Assembly (NCBI RefSeq): GCF_014898175.1
Contig: NZ_CP062948.1
Location: 248,001-312,000 of the forward strand
Reading direction: 5' to 3'
Length of the DNA: 64,000 nucleotides
Source: Bifidobacterium lemurum
GTDB taxonomy: Bacteria > Actinomycetota > Actinomycetes > Actinomycetales > Bifidobacteriaceae
Of the stretch, positions 8,101 through 16,394 are shown piece after piece. Positions within the stretch are counted from its first letter, which is position 1. Each line of letters opens with the position of its first letter. The notes beneath the pieces were generated by a model that worked only from the letters and a program-made list of their open reading frames with translations, was not told the origin of the DNA and did no database searches. Made by a program: the position numbers and the translations under genes.

Positions 8101-10191
8101 GCGCGACCCGTCGGCGAAGGTGGTGATGGTGAGCTTGCAGTGGTTCTGGCACAGCTTGCAGATGTCGCGTTCGGAGGTCATCGACAGATTGTCGAGCGCC
8201 TCGCCGGTCAGAATCGACGAGCAGGTGTGGGCGACGCCGTCGACGACCACCGTATGTAAGACCTCGCCGGTGGCGCGGAAGCCGTCGGAGGCCTGCGTGG
8301 AGGACTCCTCGCCGGACGCGCCCGTCTGGGGCTGCATCGCGGCCGTCGACTGGCCGTCCATCGCGTCCGCCTCGTCCGTGTAGTGCATGCGGGCGGTGAG
8401 GGCGGCGCCGAACGCGCCCATCAGGCCGGCGATGTTCGGCCGGGTCACCTCACGTTCGGTGAGCAGTTCGAAGGCGCGCAGCACGGCGTCGTTGAGGAAG
8501 GTGCCGCCCTGCACGACGACGGTGTCGCCGAGCTCGCCCGAGTCGCGCAGTTTGATCACCTTGTACAGGGCGTTGCGCACCACCGAATAGCACAGGCCCG
8601 CGGCGATGTCCTCGATGCTCGCGCCCTCCTTCTGCGCCTGCTTGACGGAGGAGTTCATGAACACGGTGCAACGCGAGCCCAGATCCACCGGATGCGTGGA
8701 GTTGAGGGCCTTCTGCGTGAATTCCTGAATGGTCAGCCCCATCGACATGGCGAAGGTCTGCAGGAACGACCCGCAGCCGGAGGAGCAGGCCTCGTTGACG
8801 GCGATCGAGTCGATCACGCCGTCGGAGATGGCCAGATACTTCATGTCCTGACCGCCGATGTCGATGACGGCGGTGACGCCCGGGCTGGTCATTTCGGCGC
8901 CCCGGTAGTGCGCCATGGTCTCGACCACGCCCTCGTCGAGATGCAGGCCCGTGGTGATGAGGCCCTCGCCGTAGCCGGTGGCGCAGGAGCGCGCGATCCA
9001 CGCCTCGGCCGGCAGTTCGGACTGGATCTGCTTGACGATGTTGATGGCGGCGGTCAGCGGGCTGCCTTCGTTGTTCGCGTACGACGACCAGACGATCTCA
9101 CGGTCGTCGTTGACGAGCGTGGCCTTGATGGTGGTCGAACCCGCGTCGATGCCGAGGAAGTGCGGTCCGCGCGCGCCCTCAAGCGTGCCGACGTGCACAT
9201 GCTCGCGATGGTGGCGGGCGTTGAACGCCTCACGGTCCGCCTCGGTGGGGAACAGCGGCGGCATGGTGGGCGTGTTGCTCGGCAGGTTCTCCAACTCATC
9301 CAGTCGGGCCAGGATATCGCTGCAAGGCCGGGCTTCGAAATGGTTGCCTTCGTCGTCGGTGTCGGATTCGGCGAGCAGCGCCGCGCCGTACGCCACGTAC
9401 AGGTGGGCGTCGGTGGGCACGATGAACTCGTCGACCTTGCCTTCGAGCGCGCGCTGGAAGGCGGCGCGCAGCTCGCTCATGAAGAACAGCGGGCCGCCGA
9501 GGAAGATCACGGTGCCGTGGATCGGGCGGCCGGAGGCGAGGCCGGCGATGGTCTGCGTGGCCACGGCGGTGAAGATCGAGGCCGCCAGATCGGGCTTGGC
9601 CGCGCCGTCGTTGATCAGCGGCTGCAGATCGGTTTTGGCGAACACGCCGCATCGCGAGGCGATCGGATACAGGTTCTGGTATTCCTTCGCCATATCGTTG
9701 AGACCGGCGGCGTCGGTGTCGAGCAAAGTGGACATCTGGTCGATGAACGCGCCGGTGCCGCCCGCGCACGATCCGTTCATGCGCTGTTCCGGCGTGGGCT
9801 TCAGATAGGTGATTTTGGCGTCCTCGCCGCCGAGTTCGATGATCACATCGGCCTGCGGATACTCCGCATCGATCGCCTCGGTTTCGGCGATCACCTCCTG
9901 GACGAACGGCACATGCAGATTGTCGGCGAGCGCGAGTCCGCCGGAGCCTGTGATGGCCAGACGGATGGGTTCGTCTCCTCGGCCGAGTTCGGCCAGTGTC
10001 TCACGGATGTCGACCAACAGTCCCGCCACGGTGGCGCGCACGTTGGCGTGATGGCGGCGGTAGTCGGAGAACAGGGTGTCGCCGAGCGCGTCGGACTGGT
10101 CCAACACCACGGCCTTGACCGTGGTGGAACCAATATCCAATCCCACACGCAGCGGCTTGACCTTGCGAGTCGTCGCGGTGACGTCAACCAT
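5161..10191 (-). CDS. Acyl-CoA dehydratase activase-related giant protein (two BadF/BcrA-type ATPase domains plus HgdB-like region)
   Basis: 1676 residues. Two ASKHA-type activase domains come first: GLDIGSTT near residue 17 with Cys in GSCAGGTGAF (~140), and a second FLGIDAGSTTIK near 343 with Cys in NEACSSGCGSF (~463). A linker with CKLCQNHCKL (~680) is followed by a DUF2229-like domain (GIPRGLNMYENYPFW) and a C-terminal region like 2-hydroxyacyl-CoA dehydratase D subunits. Family activators carry a 4Fe-4S cluster and use ATP to inject electrons into radical dehydratases. No cognate dehydratase gene lies nearby, so the physiological role is unknown. Residues ~1095-1180 form a Ser/Glu/Ala-rich insert that includes a repeat-encoded SVIPSEVEGSPD. 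The start at 10191 follows GAGGACA; a Met four codons upstream is possible. Confidence 0.85.
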   Translation of the reverse strand: MVDVTATTRKVKPLRVGLDIGSTTVKAVVLDQSDALGDTLFSDYRRHHANVRATVAGLLVDIRETLAELGRGDEPIRLAITGSGGLALADNLHVPFVQEVIAETEAIDAEYPQADVIIELGGEDAKITYLKPTPEQRMNGSCAGGTGAFIDQMSTLLDTDAAGLNDMAKEYQNLYPIASRCGVFAKTDLQPLINDGAAKPDLAASIFTAVATQTIAGLASGRPIHGTVIFLGGPLFFMSELRAAFQRALEGKVDEFIVPTDAHLYVAYGAALLAESDTDDEGNHFEARPCSDILARLDELENLPSNTPTMPPLFPTEADREAFNARHHREHVHVGTLEGARGPHFLGIDAGSTTIKATLVNDDREIVWSSYANNEGSPLTAAINIVKQIQSELPAEAWIARSCATGYGEGLITTGLHLDEGVVETMAHYRGAEMTSPGVTAVIDIGGQDMKYLAISDGVIDSIAVNEACSSGCGSFLQTFAMSMGLTIQEFTQKALNSTHPVDLGSRCTVFMNSSVKQAQKEGASIEDIAAGLCYSVVRNALYKVIKLRDSGELGDTVVVQGGTFLNDAVLRAFELLTEREVTRPNIAGLMGAFGAALTARMHYTDEADAMDGQSTAAMQPQTGASGEESSTQASDGFRATGEVLHTVVVDGVAHTCSSILTGEALDNLSMTSERDICKLCQNHCKLTITTFADGSRYVTGNRCERGGDAKKQRSDRPNLYDYKYKRCFAYRRLTDKNATRGEIGIPRGLNMYENYPFWFTLLTTLGFKVMISGRSSHELFETGIESIASENICYPAKLVHGHIKWLLGKGVTTIFYPCVSYEDNLVENADNHYNCPVVANYPLVIGANMPELRDENVRYMHPYFNLANHELMVDRIVDEFAWANVTREEAETAVKAAYAEDKVFKHDVQQEGLKALAYMKEHDCRGIVLAGRPYHIDPEINHGIPETICSLGMVVLSEDSVCELQPGEKLNLTEFLGQDETDPRAKNANGFRHVGDRKVTKMPLRVTNQWAYHARLYTAANFVASYPGLELVQLNSFGCGLDAVTTDQVSEILADKADVYTLLKIDEVSNLGAAKIRLRSLKAAIEERERNRSAIDVTEASSPAVQSLSSASSSSPSADSSLPSVDPSSSSSVIPSEVEGSPDESAAQAQADLDAAKAELAKAQAAVDAAEARLASRTAPKSTGFRKTGSEAPTPGRQVLLDATMKANPKLTQAVKDASKRASESAAQKSGSGHNNATMSRYANRVPFGKSMKKDYTIVAPQMSPIHFSLVESVIRSGGYKFDILEHASHEDVETGLKYVNNDACYPAIMVIGQLVDAIIEGKYDPDTTALAITQTGGMCRATNYFGLIRKALVDAGYPQIPVIAISTQGIEDNPGFTATPTLLHRAIKALIIGDLLMKCLYRVRPYEVEPGSADALYRQWDTIVRETLEHHGHSKTARKTLGVGMGYLPYPKLVKEIVKSFDALPLKDIPRKVRVGVVGEILVKYQPDANNHVVDVIESQDCEAVVPGIMEFMTTRPYISDWNERNLGTGGNKTAYALMRWGLDRYMNPVRAAIATSNGKFQQDEPMPELVKKAAEVTSIGVQAGEGWLLTAEILELIEQGCPNVVCAQPFACLPNHVTGRGMFGKIRRLHPEANIVSIDYDPGASEANQLNRIKLMIAAAKKTAANQAGEASK
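6765..6794. repeat. Copy 1 of the CGTCATCCCGAGCGAAG-type repeat, inside the activase gene
   Basis: On the minus strand this reads as the same ~30 bp element seen at 14844, 16395 and 29406. It is read in frame as IPSEVEGSPD inside a low-complexity linker of the activase-like protein, so it lengthens the protein without breaking it. Confidence 0.75.
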
Positions 10192-10399
10192 ACTTGTCCT
10201 CATCTGCTCTGTTTCTGGGATGCCATGCAATGGTCCTTGGCGGCCGGTCGGGCATGGCTACGCCCAGCTACTCATATAGGTAATGTAGTCGGTCGCCTCG
10301 TCAGACAGGTCGTGGTTCGTGCCGTTTTCGCTCGTAGAATGCATACAAACCGACATTTTCCTTGATTATGTCGGCATATGGGCCGCCTGCGCGGACGGG

Positions 10400-10405
10400 T
10401 ATACT
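10400..10405 (+). promoter_or_regulatory. -10 hexamer TATACT, leaderless start for the mutarotase
   Basis: TATACT ends 7 nt before the ATG at 10413 and no Shine-Dalgarno sequence is present, so transcription should begin at or next to the start codon. An inverted repeat CCGACAT (10350-10356) / ATGTCGG (10368-10374) lies just upstream and could be an operator. Confidence 0.5.
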
Positions 10406-10412
10406 GGGGCGC

Positions 10413-11276
10413 ATGAGTGAAACCTTCATCATCCGCAAACTCGTCAACGACGACGCCACCGCGACCATCAGCGACTACGGCGCGCATGTGCTGTCCTACG
10501 CCCCCGCGGGGCATGAACCGGTGGTCTGGCAGCCCGAGGCGGTCTATCTCGCATCGGGTTCCGCCATCCGCGGCGGTGTGCCGATCATCTTCCCGTGGTT
10601 CAACACCGGCTACGACGGCGGCCGCCCCGTGAACAAGAAGCCGAAGCATGGATTCGCCCGCGCGAGCTTCTGGAAGTTCGACGAGGCCAACTCCGACCGT
10701 GCCGGCCATGCGCGCTATATCTTGGATTCCGCTGATTGCGAGCCCGAACTGCTGCGGACGATCGGCTGCCCCGATCCGCGGTTCCGGGCCGTCTACGATG
10801 TGACGGTGGGCGAACGTCTGACCATGGCGCTGACCGTCACCAACACGGGCTCCCAGCCGCTGGTCTACGAGGCCGCGCTGCACACGTACTTCCAGGTGGG
10901 CGATGTGGAGCGGACCGTGGTGCGCGGGCTGGAGTCCGCCGGATATCTCGACAACGCCCAGGATGGCGTGCCCTATGTCGAAGCGAGCGGCGAGGCGATC
11001 ACCTTCGACGGCATGGTGGACCGCACGTATGAGGTGGACGGCGCGGTGCGTATCGAGGATGCCGTGTTGGGCCGCACCATCGTGGTTGGGAAATCGGGCG
11101 CCCCGCAGACCGTGGTATGGAATCCCGGCGAGGCCGCGGGCGATGCGATCGGCGACATGAACCAAGGCGAATGGCGCGGATTCGTCTGCGTCGAGGCGGT
11201 CGCGCGGTTGGACCGCGGCATCGCGTTGGAGCCGGGCGCCACGCATACGCTGACGCAGACGGTGTCGCTCGCCTGA
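10413..11276 (+). CDS. D-hexose-6-phosphate mutarotase-like (aldose 1-epimerase family)
   Basis: 287 residues with the galactose mutarotase-like beta-sandwich fold. Recognisable stretches are GGVPIIFPWFN, KHGFARASFWKF, VYEAALHTYFQVGD and VVWNPG. The overall pattern matches the YeaD/Ymr099c branch, which interconverts alpha and beta glucose 6-phosphate, better than GalM. The usual catalytic His and Glu are represented by HTYFQ (His) and the C-terminal CVEAV (Glu). The start at 10413 is chosen because TATACT sits 7 nt upstream and no ribosome binding site precedes it. It is divergent from the activase gene and ends at a strong bidirectional terminator. Substrate assignment is by family. Confidence 0.85.
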   Translation: MSETFIIRKLVNDDATATISDYGAHVLSYAPAGHEPVVWQPEAVYLASGSAIRGGVPIIFPWFNTGYDGGRPVNKKPKHGFARASFWKFDEANSDRAGHARYILDSADCEPELLRTIGCPDPRFRAVYDVTVGERLTMALTVTNTGSQPLVYEAALHTYFQVGDVERTVVRGLESAGYLDNAQDGVPYVEASGEAITFDGMVDRTYEVDGAVRIEDAVLGRTIVVGKSGAPQTVVWNPGEAAGDAIGDMNQGEWRGFVCVEAVARLDRGIALEPGATHTLTQTVSLA

Positions 11277-11302
11277 CGCAATCCAACACGCGCCCGTTGC
11301 TT

Positions 11303-11346
11303 ATGGCGAAGGCCGCCGAATCCACTGGTTCGGCGGCCTTCGCCAT
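11303..11346. terminator. Bidirectional terminator, 18-bp perfect stem
   Basis: Arms ATGGCGAAGGCCGCCGAA (11303-11320) and its exact complement (11329-11346) enclose an 8-base loop. It lies between the convergent mutarotase and nrdG genes and can serve both. Confidence 0.8.
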
Positions 11347-11394
11347 ATCGGAACATGGACGTCGGTTCTTCGACGGTCGGATTCGCGTGTTCGC

Positions 11395-12096
11395 TCAGCT
11401 GGCCTGCTGCCCTTCGCCGGCGGCGCGATCCTTGCCGTAGATTTCGGGGATGAACCGCTCCTGGTCGTGCAGTTTGGCCCAGATCACCGGCTCCCCCGCA
11501 GCCAACGATTTCGGCACGTCGAGGATGCGCTGGTTCGCGGAGCCGCGGAACTGCAGCAGCGAATCATGCTGGGGCTTCAGGTAGCGGCCGTCCACGAGGA
11601 TGTCGATGAGTTCGAGCAGCTCGCGCTTGTCGGGGGTCTCCCCCTCGCGCATCAGCTCCTCCCATGTGTAGCCGGTCCAGCTCCAGATGTCCTTGGTGTG
11701 GCCGAATTCACGGCGGATCCGCCGCGCGAGCGGCACCAGCACCGGTGTGGCGAGCATGGGTTCGCCGCCGAGGAAGGTGATGCCCTGCACCCAGGGTTGG
11801 GCCAGATCGGTGATGATCCTGTCCTCAAGCGCCTGCGTGTACTCGTGCCCCGCCTGGAAATCCCAGATGGAGGCGTTGAAGCATTCCACGCAGTGGAACG
11901 GGCATCCGGAGACGTAGAGCGAATTGCGCACGCCTACGCCGTCGGTGACGATGAAGGTTTTGTAGTCGGCGATCATACGCTTGGACATGCGGCGGCCATC
12001 CCACTGCCCGGCGCGCGGATCGTTGGCGAATCCGCCGCTGGGAATGGAGGGGCCGCGCCCTGTCTCGCCGGCCGCGAAGTCGCGGCGCGTGGTCAC
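11395..12096 (-). CDS. nrdG: Anaerobic ribonucleoside-triphosphate reductase activating protein
   Basis: 233-residue radical-SAM enzyme that installs the glycyl radical on NrdD. The cluster motif CxxxCxxC is CPFHCVEC (Cys 65, 69 and 72), followed by the glycine-rich FLGGEPML. A GTG start at 12096 is preferred because GTGA overlaps the nrdD stop codon by 4 bp, implying translational coupling; an ATG 18 bases upstream would overlap nrdD by 22 bp. The N-terminal ~35 residues before the core are longer than in E. coli NrdG. It forms the second gene of nrdDG and uses flavodoxin or ferredoxin electrons in an anaerobic cell. Confidence 0.95.
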   Translation of the reverse strand: MTTRRDFAAGETGRGPSIPSGGFANDPRAGQWDGRRMSKRMIADYKTFIVTDGVGVRNSLYVSGCPFHCVECFNASIWDFQAGHEYTQALEDRIITDLAQPWVQGITFLGGEPMLATPVLVPLARRIRREFGHTKDIWSWTGYTWEELMREGETPDKRELLELIDILVDGRYLKPQHDSLLQFRGSANQRILDVPKSLAAGEPVIWAKLHDQERFIPEIYGKDRAAGEGQQAS

Positions 12097-14492
12097 TTGG
12101 TTTCCTCGAACCATTCGCGGGTGTTGCCGTCGTCCAGCACCACCCTGCCGGTGGAGCCGCTCATATGCTTGACGCGATGGGCGATCTCCTCATGGCGGCC
12201 GTGCACCATCGGGCGCTGCACCGGCGAGCCCAGATAGCCGCAGGTGCGCTTGGTGACGTTGCACTTATCCGGGTTGGAATTGCCGCACTCGGGGCACTTG
12301 AAGCCCTCCTCGGTCGGTTCGAAGTCGCCTTGGAAGCCGCATTCGAAGCAGTGGTCGATCGGGGTGTTGGTGCCCAGATAGCCGATGCCGATGTTGTAGG
12401 CGTAGTCCCACACGGCCTCGAGCGCCTTCGGATTGTCCTGCAGGCACGGGTACTCGCAGTAGTTGATGAAGCCGCCGGAAGCGTAGTACGGGAAGTCCTT
12501 CTCGTAGTTGAGCTTCTCCATCGGGGTGGGCTGCAGCCACACGGGATAGTGGAAGGAGTTGGTGTAGAAGTCGTGGTCGGTCACGCCGGCCACCTCGCCG
12601 AACTTCTCGCGGTCCATGCGGTTGAATCGGTCGGTCAGGGACTCGGCGGGCGTGGAGTACACGGAATAATGGTAGTCCTCCGCATGGCTCCACTGCTTGC
12701 ACAGCTCGTTCATGCGCTTGACGATGGACAGCGCGAACTCCTTGCCTTCCGGATCCCAGCCATGGTCGCGGATCCAATGCTCGCCGTAGAAGACGGCGGT
12801 CGCCTCGGCCAGGCCGATGTAGCCCAGCGACACGGTGGCGCGCTCGCCTCGGAAGAGCTGGTCGATGTTGTCGTTCGCGCCGAGACGGCCGAAGGCGCCG
12901 TAGCGGAACAGGGTGGGCGCGTTGACCGGCGTGGCCTGCTTGCAGCGCATGATGCGGAACTGCAGGGCCTGGTGCGCGATCTCCATACGCTCGTTGAACA
13001 GCTTCCAGAAGCGTTCCTTGTCGCCGTGGGATTCCAAGGCGATGCGCGGCACGTTGACGGTGACCACGCCGAGGTTCATACGGCCGTCCTCCTCGTCCTG
13101 GCCGGTTTCGGGATTGATCCAGCCCTGCAGGAAGGAACGGCAGCCCATCGGCGCCTTGAAGCTGCCGGTGATCTTGACGATGTTCTCATAGAACACCACG
13201 TCCGGATACATGCGCTTGGTGGCGGATTCGAGGGCGAGCTGCTTCAGGTCGTAGTTCGGGTCGCCCGGATCGGCGTTCACGCCGTGCTTGACGGTGAACA
13301 CAAGCTTCGGGAAGATCGCGGTGTGGTGCTCCTTGCCGAGGCCGCGGATGCGGTTGAGCAGCATGGCGCGCTGGATCTCGCGGGCGAACCAGTCGGTGCC
13401 CAGACCGAAGCCGATGGTGACGAACGGGGTCTGTCCGTTGCTCACGCGGTTGGAGTTGATCTGGTACTCCATGGTCTGCATGGCGTCGTAGATGGCCTTG
13501 CGGGTGCGGATCTTGGCGAGGATCTCACGCTCCTGCTCCAGTTCGTCGACATCCGTATGGAACGGCGTGTCCATCGGCAACGGCTCGCGGGAGCCGAAAT
13601 GCAGCTTGGAGGGCTCGTTGCGCTTGGCGTTCTCCACCTGGCGGCGGGCGAACTCCACAGGCATGCCGTCGGGAATGGTCTCGCGGGCCTCCTCAAGGAA
13701 CTTCTCGTAATCCTTGCGGGCGTAGCGGGCCAGATGCTCGTCGGCGCGGTTGGCGGTCTGGCCGCCGTACTGGCTGGAGGCCACATCCTTCATGATCTGG
13801 GTGATCTGCGTGGCGGCGATGGCGATGGACTTCGGGGAGGCCATGGGCGCGTTGCCGAGGGTGAAGCCGTTGGCCAGCATGTCCCAGAAGTTCGGCAGCG
13901 AGCAGTTGGACTGCGCGGTGAACGGGGAGTAGTCGGCGTCGTGGAAGTGGATGTCGCCCTTCATATGCGCGTTCGACACGGCCGGGGGCAGCATGTTGAA
14001 CGCCGCGGCCTTGGACACGGCGCCGGCCAGCAGGTCGCGCTGGGTGGCGTAGACGTTGGAGTCCTTGTTCGCGTTCTCGTGGATCAGCGTCGGATCATGG
14101 TTGATGAAGCGGGAGACGGCCTCGTTCACATCGGTGGCCTTGGCTCGCTCGATGTCGCGGTCGAGACGGTAGTTCGTGTAGTTGCGGGCCACGTCGTACA
14201 GGTGGCGCTCGATCAACGCGTGCTCGACGAGGTTCTGGATGTCCTCGATTTTGGCGGGACCGGCGTAGCGTTCCTTGATCTCGCCTTCGATCTGGTCGGA
14301 GATGCCGCGGATGAGCTTCTCCTCCTCGGGGCCGATCCGCTTGTCCAAATCCTCGAACGCGGACTTCACCGCGGAGATGATGTTCAGCGGGTCGAAGTCG
14401 ACGACGCGACCGTCACGCTTCTCCACCAACACCACGGAGACCCTCGCCCCTTGCTTGGTTTTCGCGGTGCTCTCCAGAACCTGTGCGTCCAT
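12093..14492 (-). CDS. nrdD: Anaerobic (class III) ribonucleoside-triphosphate reductase
   Basis: 799 residues. It reduces NTPs to dNTPs with a glycyl radical and is the anaerobic source of DNA precursors. An N-terminal ATP-cone begins at VVLVEKRDGRVVDFDPLNI, the allosteric on/off site. The catalytic barrel follows. The C-terminal zinc site CFECGF...CPECGNSN precedes the glycyl radical loop RTCGYLG. The ATG at 14492 follows AGGAAAGGGA. Two NrdR boxes upstream (14600-14615, 14632-14647) predict repression by NrdR with ATP/dATP. nrdG overlaps its stop codon. Confidence 0.97.
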   Translation of the reverse strand: MDAQVLESTAKTKQGARVSVVLVEKRDGRVVDFDPLNIISAVKSAFEDLDKRIGPEEEKLIRGISDQIEGEIKERYAGPAKIEDIQNLVEHALIERHLYDVARNYTNYRLDRDIERAKATDVNEAVSRFINHDPTLIHENANKDSNVYATQRDLLAGAVSKAAAFNMLPPAVSNAHMKGDIHFHDADYSPFTAQSNCSLPNFWDMLANGFTLGNAPMASPKSIAIAATQITQIMKDVASSQYGGQTANRADEHLARYARKDYEKFLEEARETIPDGMPVEFARRQVENAKRNEPSKLHFGSREPLPMDTPFHTDVDELEQEREILAKIRTRKAIYDAMQTMEYQINSNRVSNGQTPFVTIGFGLGTDWFAREIQRAMLLNRIRGLGKEHHTAIFPKLVFTVKHGVNADPGDPNYDLKQLALESATKRMYPDVVFYENIVKITGSFKAPMGCRSFLQGWINPETGQDEEDGRMNLGVVTVNVPRIALESHGDKERFWKLFNERMEIAHQALQFRIMRCKQATPVNAPTLFRYGAFGRLGANDNIDQLFRGERATVSLGYIGLAEATAVFYGEHWIRDHGWDPEGKEFALSIVKRMNELCKQWSHAEDYHYSVYSTPAESLTDRFNRMDREKFGEVAGVTDHDFYTNSFHYPVWLQPTPMEKLNYEKDFPYYASGGFINYCEYPCLQDNPKALEAVWDYAYNIGIGYLGTNTPIDHCFECGFQGDFEPTEEGFKCPECGNSNPDKCNVTKRTCGYLGSPVQRPMVHGRHEEIAHRVKHMSGSTGRVVLDDGNTREWFEETK

Positions 14493-14554
14493 CGGTCGTC
14501 CCTTTCCTAGTACCTCGAACCGCCCCTGTGGCGGCCGTACGTGCTGCCTTAATT

Positions 14555-14564
14555 ACACACGTGT
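14555..14564. promoter_or_regulatory. Palindrome CACACGTGTG in the nrdD leader
   Basis: A perfect 10-bp dyad, flanked by AT-rich sequence, lies between the NrdR boxes and the nrdD start. A related half, TGTGTGATTA, recurs at about 14677. It could be a second operator for nrdDG, but no regulator is assigned. Confidence 0.3.
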
Positions 14565-14599
14565 GATTCAATCAGCTTTATGAACTGTACGACAAGGGC

Positions 14600-14647
14600 A
14601 CCCCTATATCTAGTACCGCAATGCGGCGTGTCTACTATTTATAGTGG
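14600..14647 (-). promoter_or_regulatory. Pair of NrdR boxes controlling nrdDG
   Basis: Box 1 is ACCCCTATATCTAGTA (14600-14615) and box 2 is CTACTATTTATAGTGG (14632-14647). Both resemble the 16-bp NrdR consensus (ACACTATATATAGTGT-like). Their centres are 32 bp apart, three helical turns, as is usual for paired NrdR boxes. A hairpin TTTTGGCG/CGCCAAAA (14649-14670) adjoins box 2. NrdR itself is not in the window. Confidence 0.75.
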
Positions 14648-14747
14648 TTTTTGGCGTATTTCCGCCAAAACTACATGTGTGTGATTAAGGTAACGATTTC
14701 GCCTCAGCGTGTCGTGCGCGCCCCTTTCGCGGAACCGCCGCGGGCGC

Positions 14748-14872
14748 GGATCCTTCGACTCCACTTTGCTCCGCTCAGGATGACGGCAAGGCAGCTGCGT
14801 CCTCCCAAAGCGGGCGTGTCTTCCCAGAGCGGGCGTCCCCTCTCGTCATCCCGAGCGAAGCCGAGGAATCCC
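14748..14872. repeat. Inverted pair of the CGTCATCCCGAGCGAAG-type repeat (copies 2 and 3)
   Basis: A degenerate copy at 14748-14786 (GGATCCTTCGACT...GGATGACGG) faces a good copy at 14844-14872 (CGTCATCCCGAGCGAAG...). They are reverse-complementary and separated by 57 bp, giving a REP/BIME-like hairpin between the nrdD promoter and xseA. The 14493-14936 interval holds this repeat and the NrdR sites, and no gene. Confidence 0.65.
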
Positions 14873-14936
14873 GACCCATATGCGGCAACACCGCCATAGA
14901 CACGCATGTCCTTTATATAGAGGAATGTTGAGGGCT

Positions 14937-16244
14937 ATGACATCGTTTATGGAAACCATGAATCCGGGCGCGCCCGCCGCCGTGGACATCCCCGCCGAGC
15001 CGCGGCCGCTGGACCAGCTGCCCGCGCGCGCCGGCGATACCACGGCGGCCAATCCATGGCCGGTAAGCGTCCTGAGCCAGAAGTTCCACATGGCCGTGGA
15101 CCGCTGGCCCTCGGCCTGGGTCTGCGGGCAGATCACACAGATCAACACACGCCGCGCCGGCTCCGCCTACATCACCCTGCGCGACGACTTCGAGGACATC
15201 GCGATGGAGGTCAACGGCTTCGGCCAGTTCGCCGCGGCCGCCTCGCAATTCGTGCAGGGCGACCGCGTGGTGATCCACGGCAAACCGAACCTGTGGACGA
15301 AACGCACCTCGCTGTCGTTGCGCGGCGACACGATCCTGCGCGTCGGCGCTGGCGGCAGCCTGAAGGCCATGATCGACGAACTGCGCAAGCGGCTCAAGGG
15401 AGAAGGCCTGTTCGACGAGGACCACAAACTTTCCCTGCCCCAATTCCCCGGCCGCATCGGCCTGATATGCGCGCCGCAGGCCCGTGCCGAAGGCGATGTG
15501 ATCACCAATGTGAATCTGCGTTGGCCGGCCGTGGAGTTCTCGGTCGTGCACGTGCACGTGCAGGGAGAACAGTGCCCCGCGGATGTGGTCAAAGCCATCG
15601 AACAATTGGACGCCGACCCACAGGTGGACGTGATCATCGTGGCCCGCGGCGGCGGCGCGTTCGAGGATCTCATCGGATTCTCCGACGAGCGTGTGGTGCG
15701 CGCGGCCTATGCCTGCGCCACTCCTCTGGTCTCCGCCATCGGACATGAGGACGATTGGACGCTGCTGGATCTGGTGGCCGACATGCGCGCCTCCACACCG
15801 ACCGACGCGGCCAAACGTGTGGTGCCGGACGTGCGCGAGCAACAACAGCTGATCGAGAACGCCATCGGCCAGATGCGGCTGCGCGTGCGCGCCCGCGTGG
15901 AGAACGAGATCCGTCTGGTCGAAGGCTATGCGAACCGGCCGAGCCTAACCCAGCCGCTGACCATGCTGGAACCCCACCAACGGTTCGTGGACGAGGCGCT
16001 GCAACGATTGGACATCGGCCTGCGTCGCATCGCCGACGACGCGGCGCTCACCGTCGAGAAGGCGCACGCCTCGCTCACCGCGCTCAGTCCCCAATCCACA
16101 CTGAACCGCGGCTATGCCGTCGTGCAGACCGCCGACGGGCATGTGCTCGACGACGCGGCTCGCGTCTCTCCCGGCGACGAACTCACACTGACCCTGAAGC
16201 GCGGCGTCCTCACCGCCCAAGCCACGTCATCCACCGTCGACTGA
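14937..16244 (+). CDS. xseA: Exodeoxyribonuclease VII large subunit
   Basis: 435 residues, normal for XseA. With XseB it degrades single-stranded DNA in both directions. The N-terminal OB-fold (about residues 38-130) begins with PWPVSVLSQKFHMAVDRW, followed by the catalytic domain with GRIGLICAPQARAEGDV and VDVIIVARGGGAFEDLIGF. The C-terminal coiled coil ends with the typical LNRGYAVV and a small beta domain. The ATG at 14937 is preferred; an ATG at 14925 in the same frame is possible and the ribosome binding site (GAGGA or TTGAGGG) does not settle it. xseB follows after a 196 bp gap that carries repeats. Confidence 0.94.
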   Translation: MTSFMETMNPGAPAAVDIPAEPRPLDQLPARAGDTTAANPWPVSVLSQKFHMAVDRWPSAWVCGQITQINTRRAGSAYITLRDDFEDIAMEVNGFGQFAAAASQFVQGDRVVIHGKPNLWTKRTSLSLRGDTILRVGAGGSLKAMIDELRKRLKGEGLFDEDHKLSLPQFPGRIGLICAPQARAEGDVITNVNLRWPAVEFSVVHVHVQGEQCPADVVKAIEQLDADPQVDVIIVARGGGAFEDLIGFSDERVVRAAYACATPLVSAIGHEDDWTLLDLVADMRASTPTDAAKRVVPDVREQQQLIENAIGQMRLRVRARVENEIRLVEGYANRPSLTQPLTMLEPHQRFVDEALQRLDIGLRRIADDAALTVEKAHASLTALSPQSTLNRGYAVVQTADGHVLDDAARVSPGDELTLTLKRGVLTAQATSSTVD

Positions 16245-16394
16245 GCCGCCCGTCGCCCCAACATTCCCGAATCCCGACCACCCCGTCAGCCTCCGAATCC
16301 CGGACGCACCCGTCCCGGACGGCGCCATCCACCATCCCGAGCAACACCACCTACCACCCAAGTGACACCACCCGTCATCCCGAACGACACCACC

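Noticed and set aside
4738..8259. 1173-codon plus-strand frame antisense to the activase gene, and a similar one at 8383-10365
   Set aside because: Low-complexity Arg/Gly/His/Val composition and no motif; it mirrors codon bias of the real minus-strand gene.
12165..14510. 781-codon frame antisense to nrdD
   Set aside because: nrdD has complete catalytic motifs on the other strand; the antisense product resembles no family.
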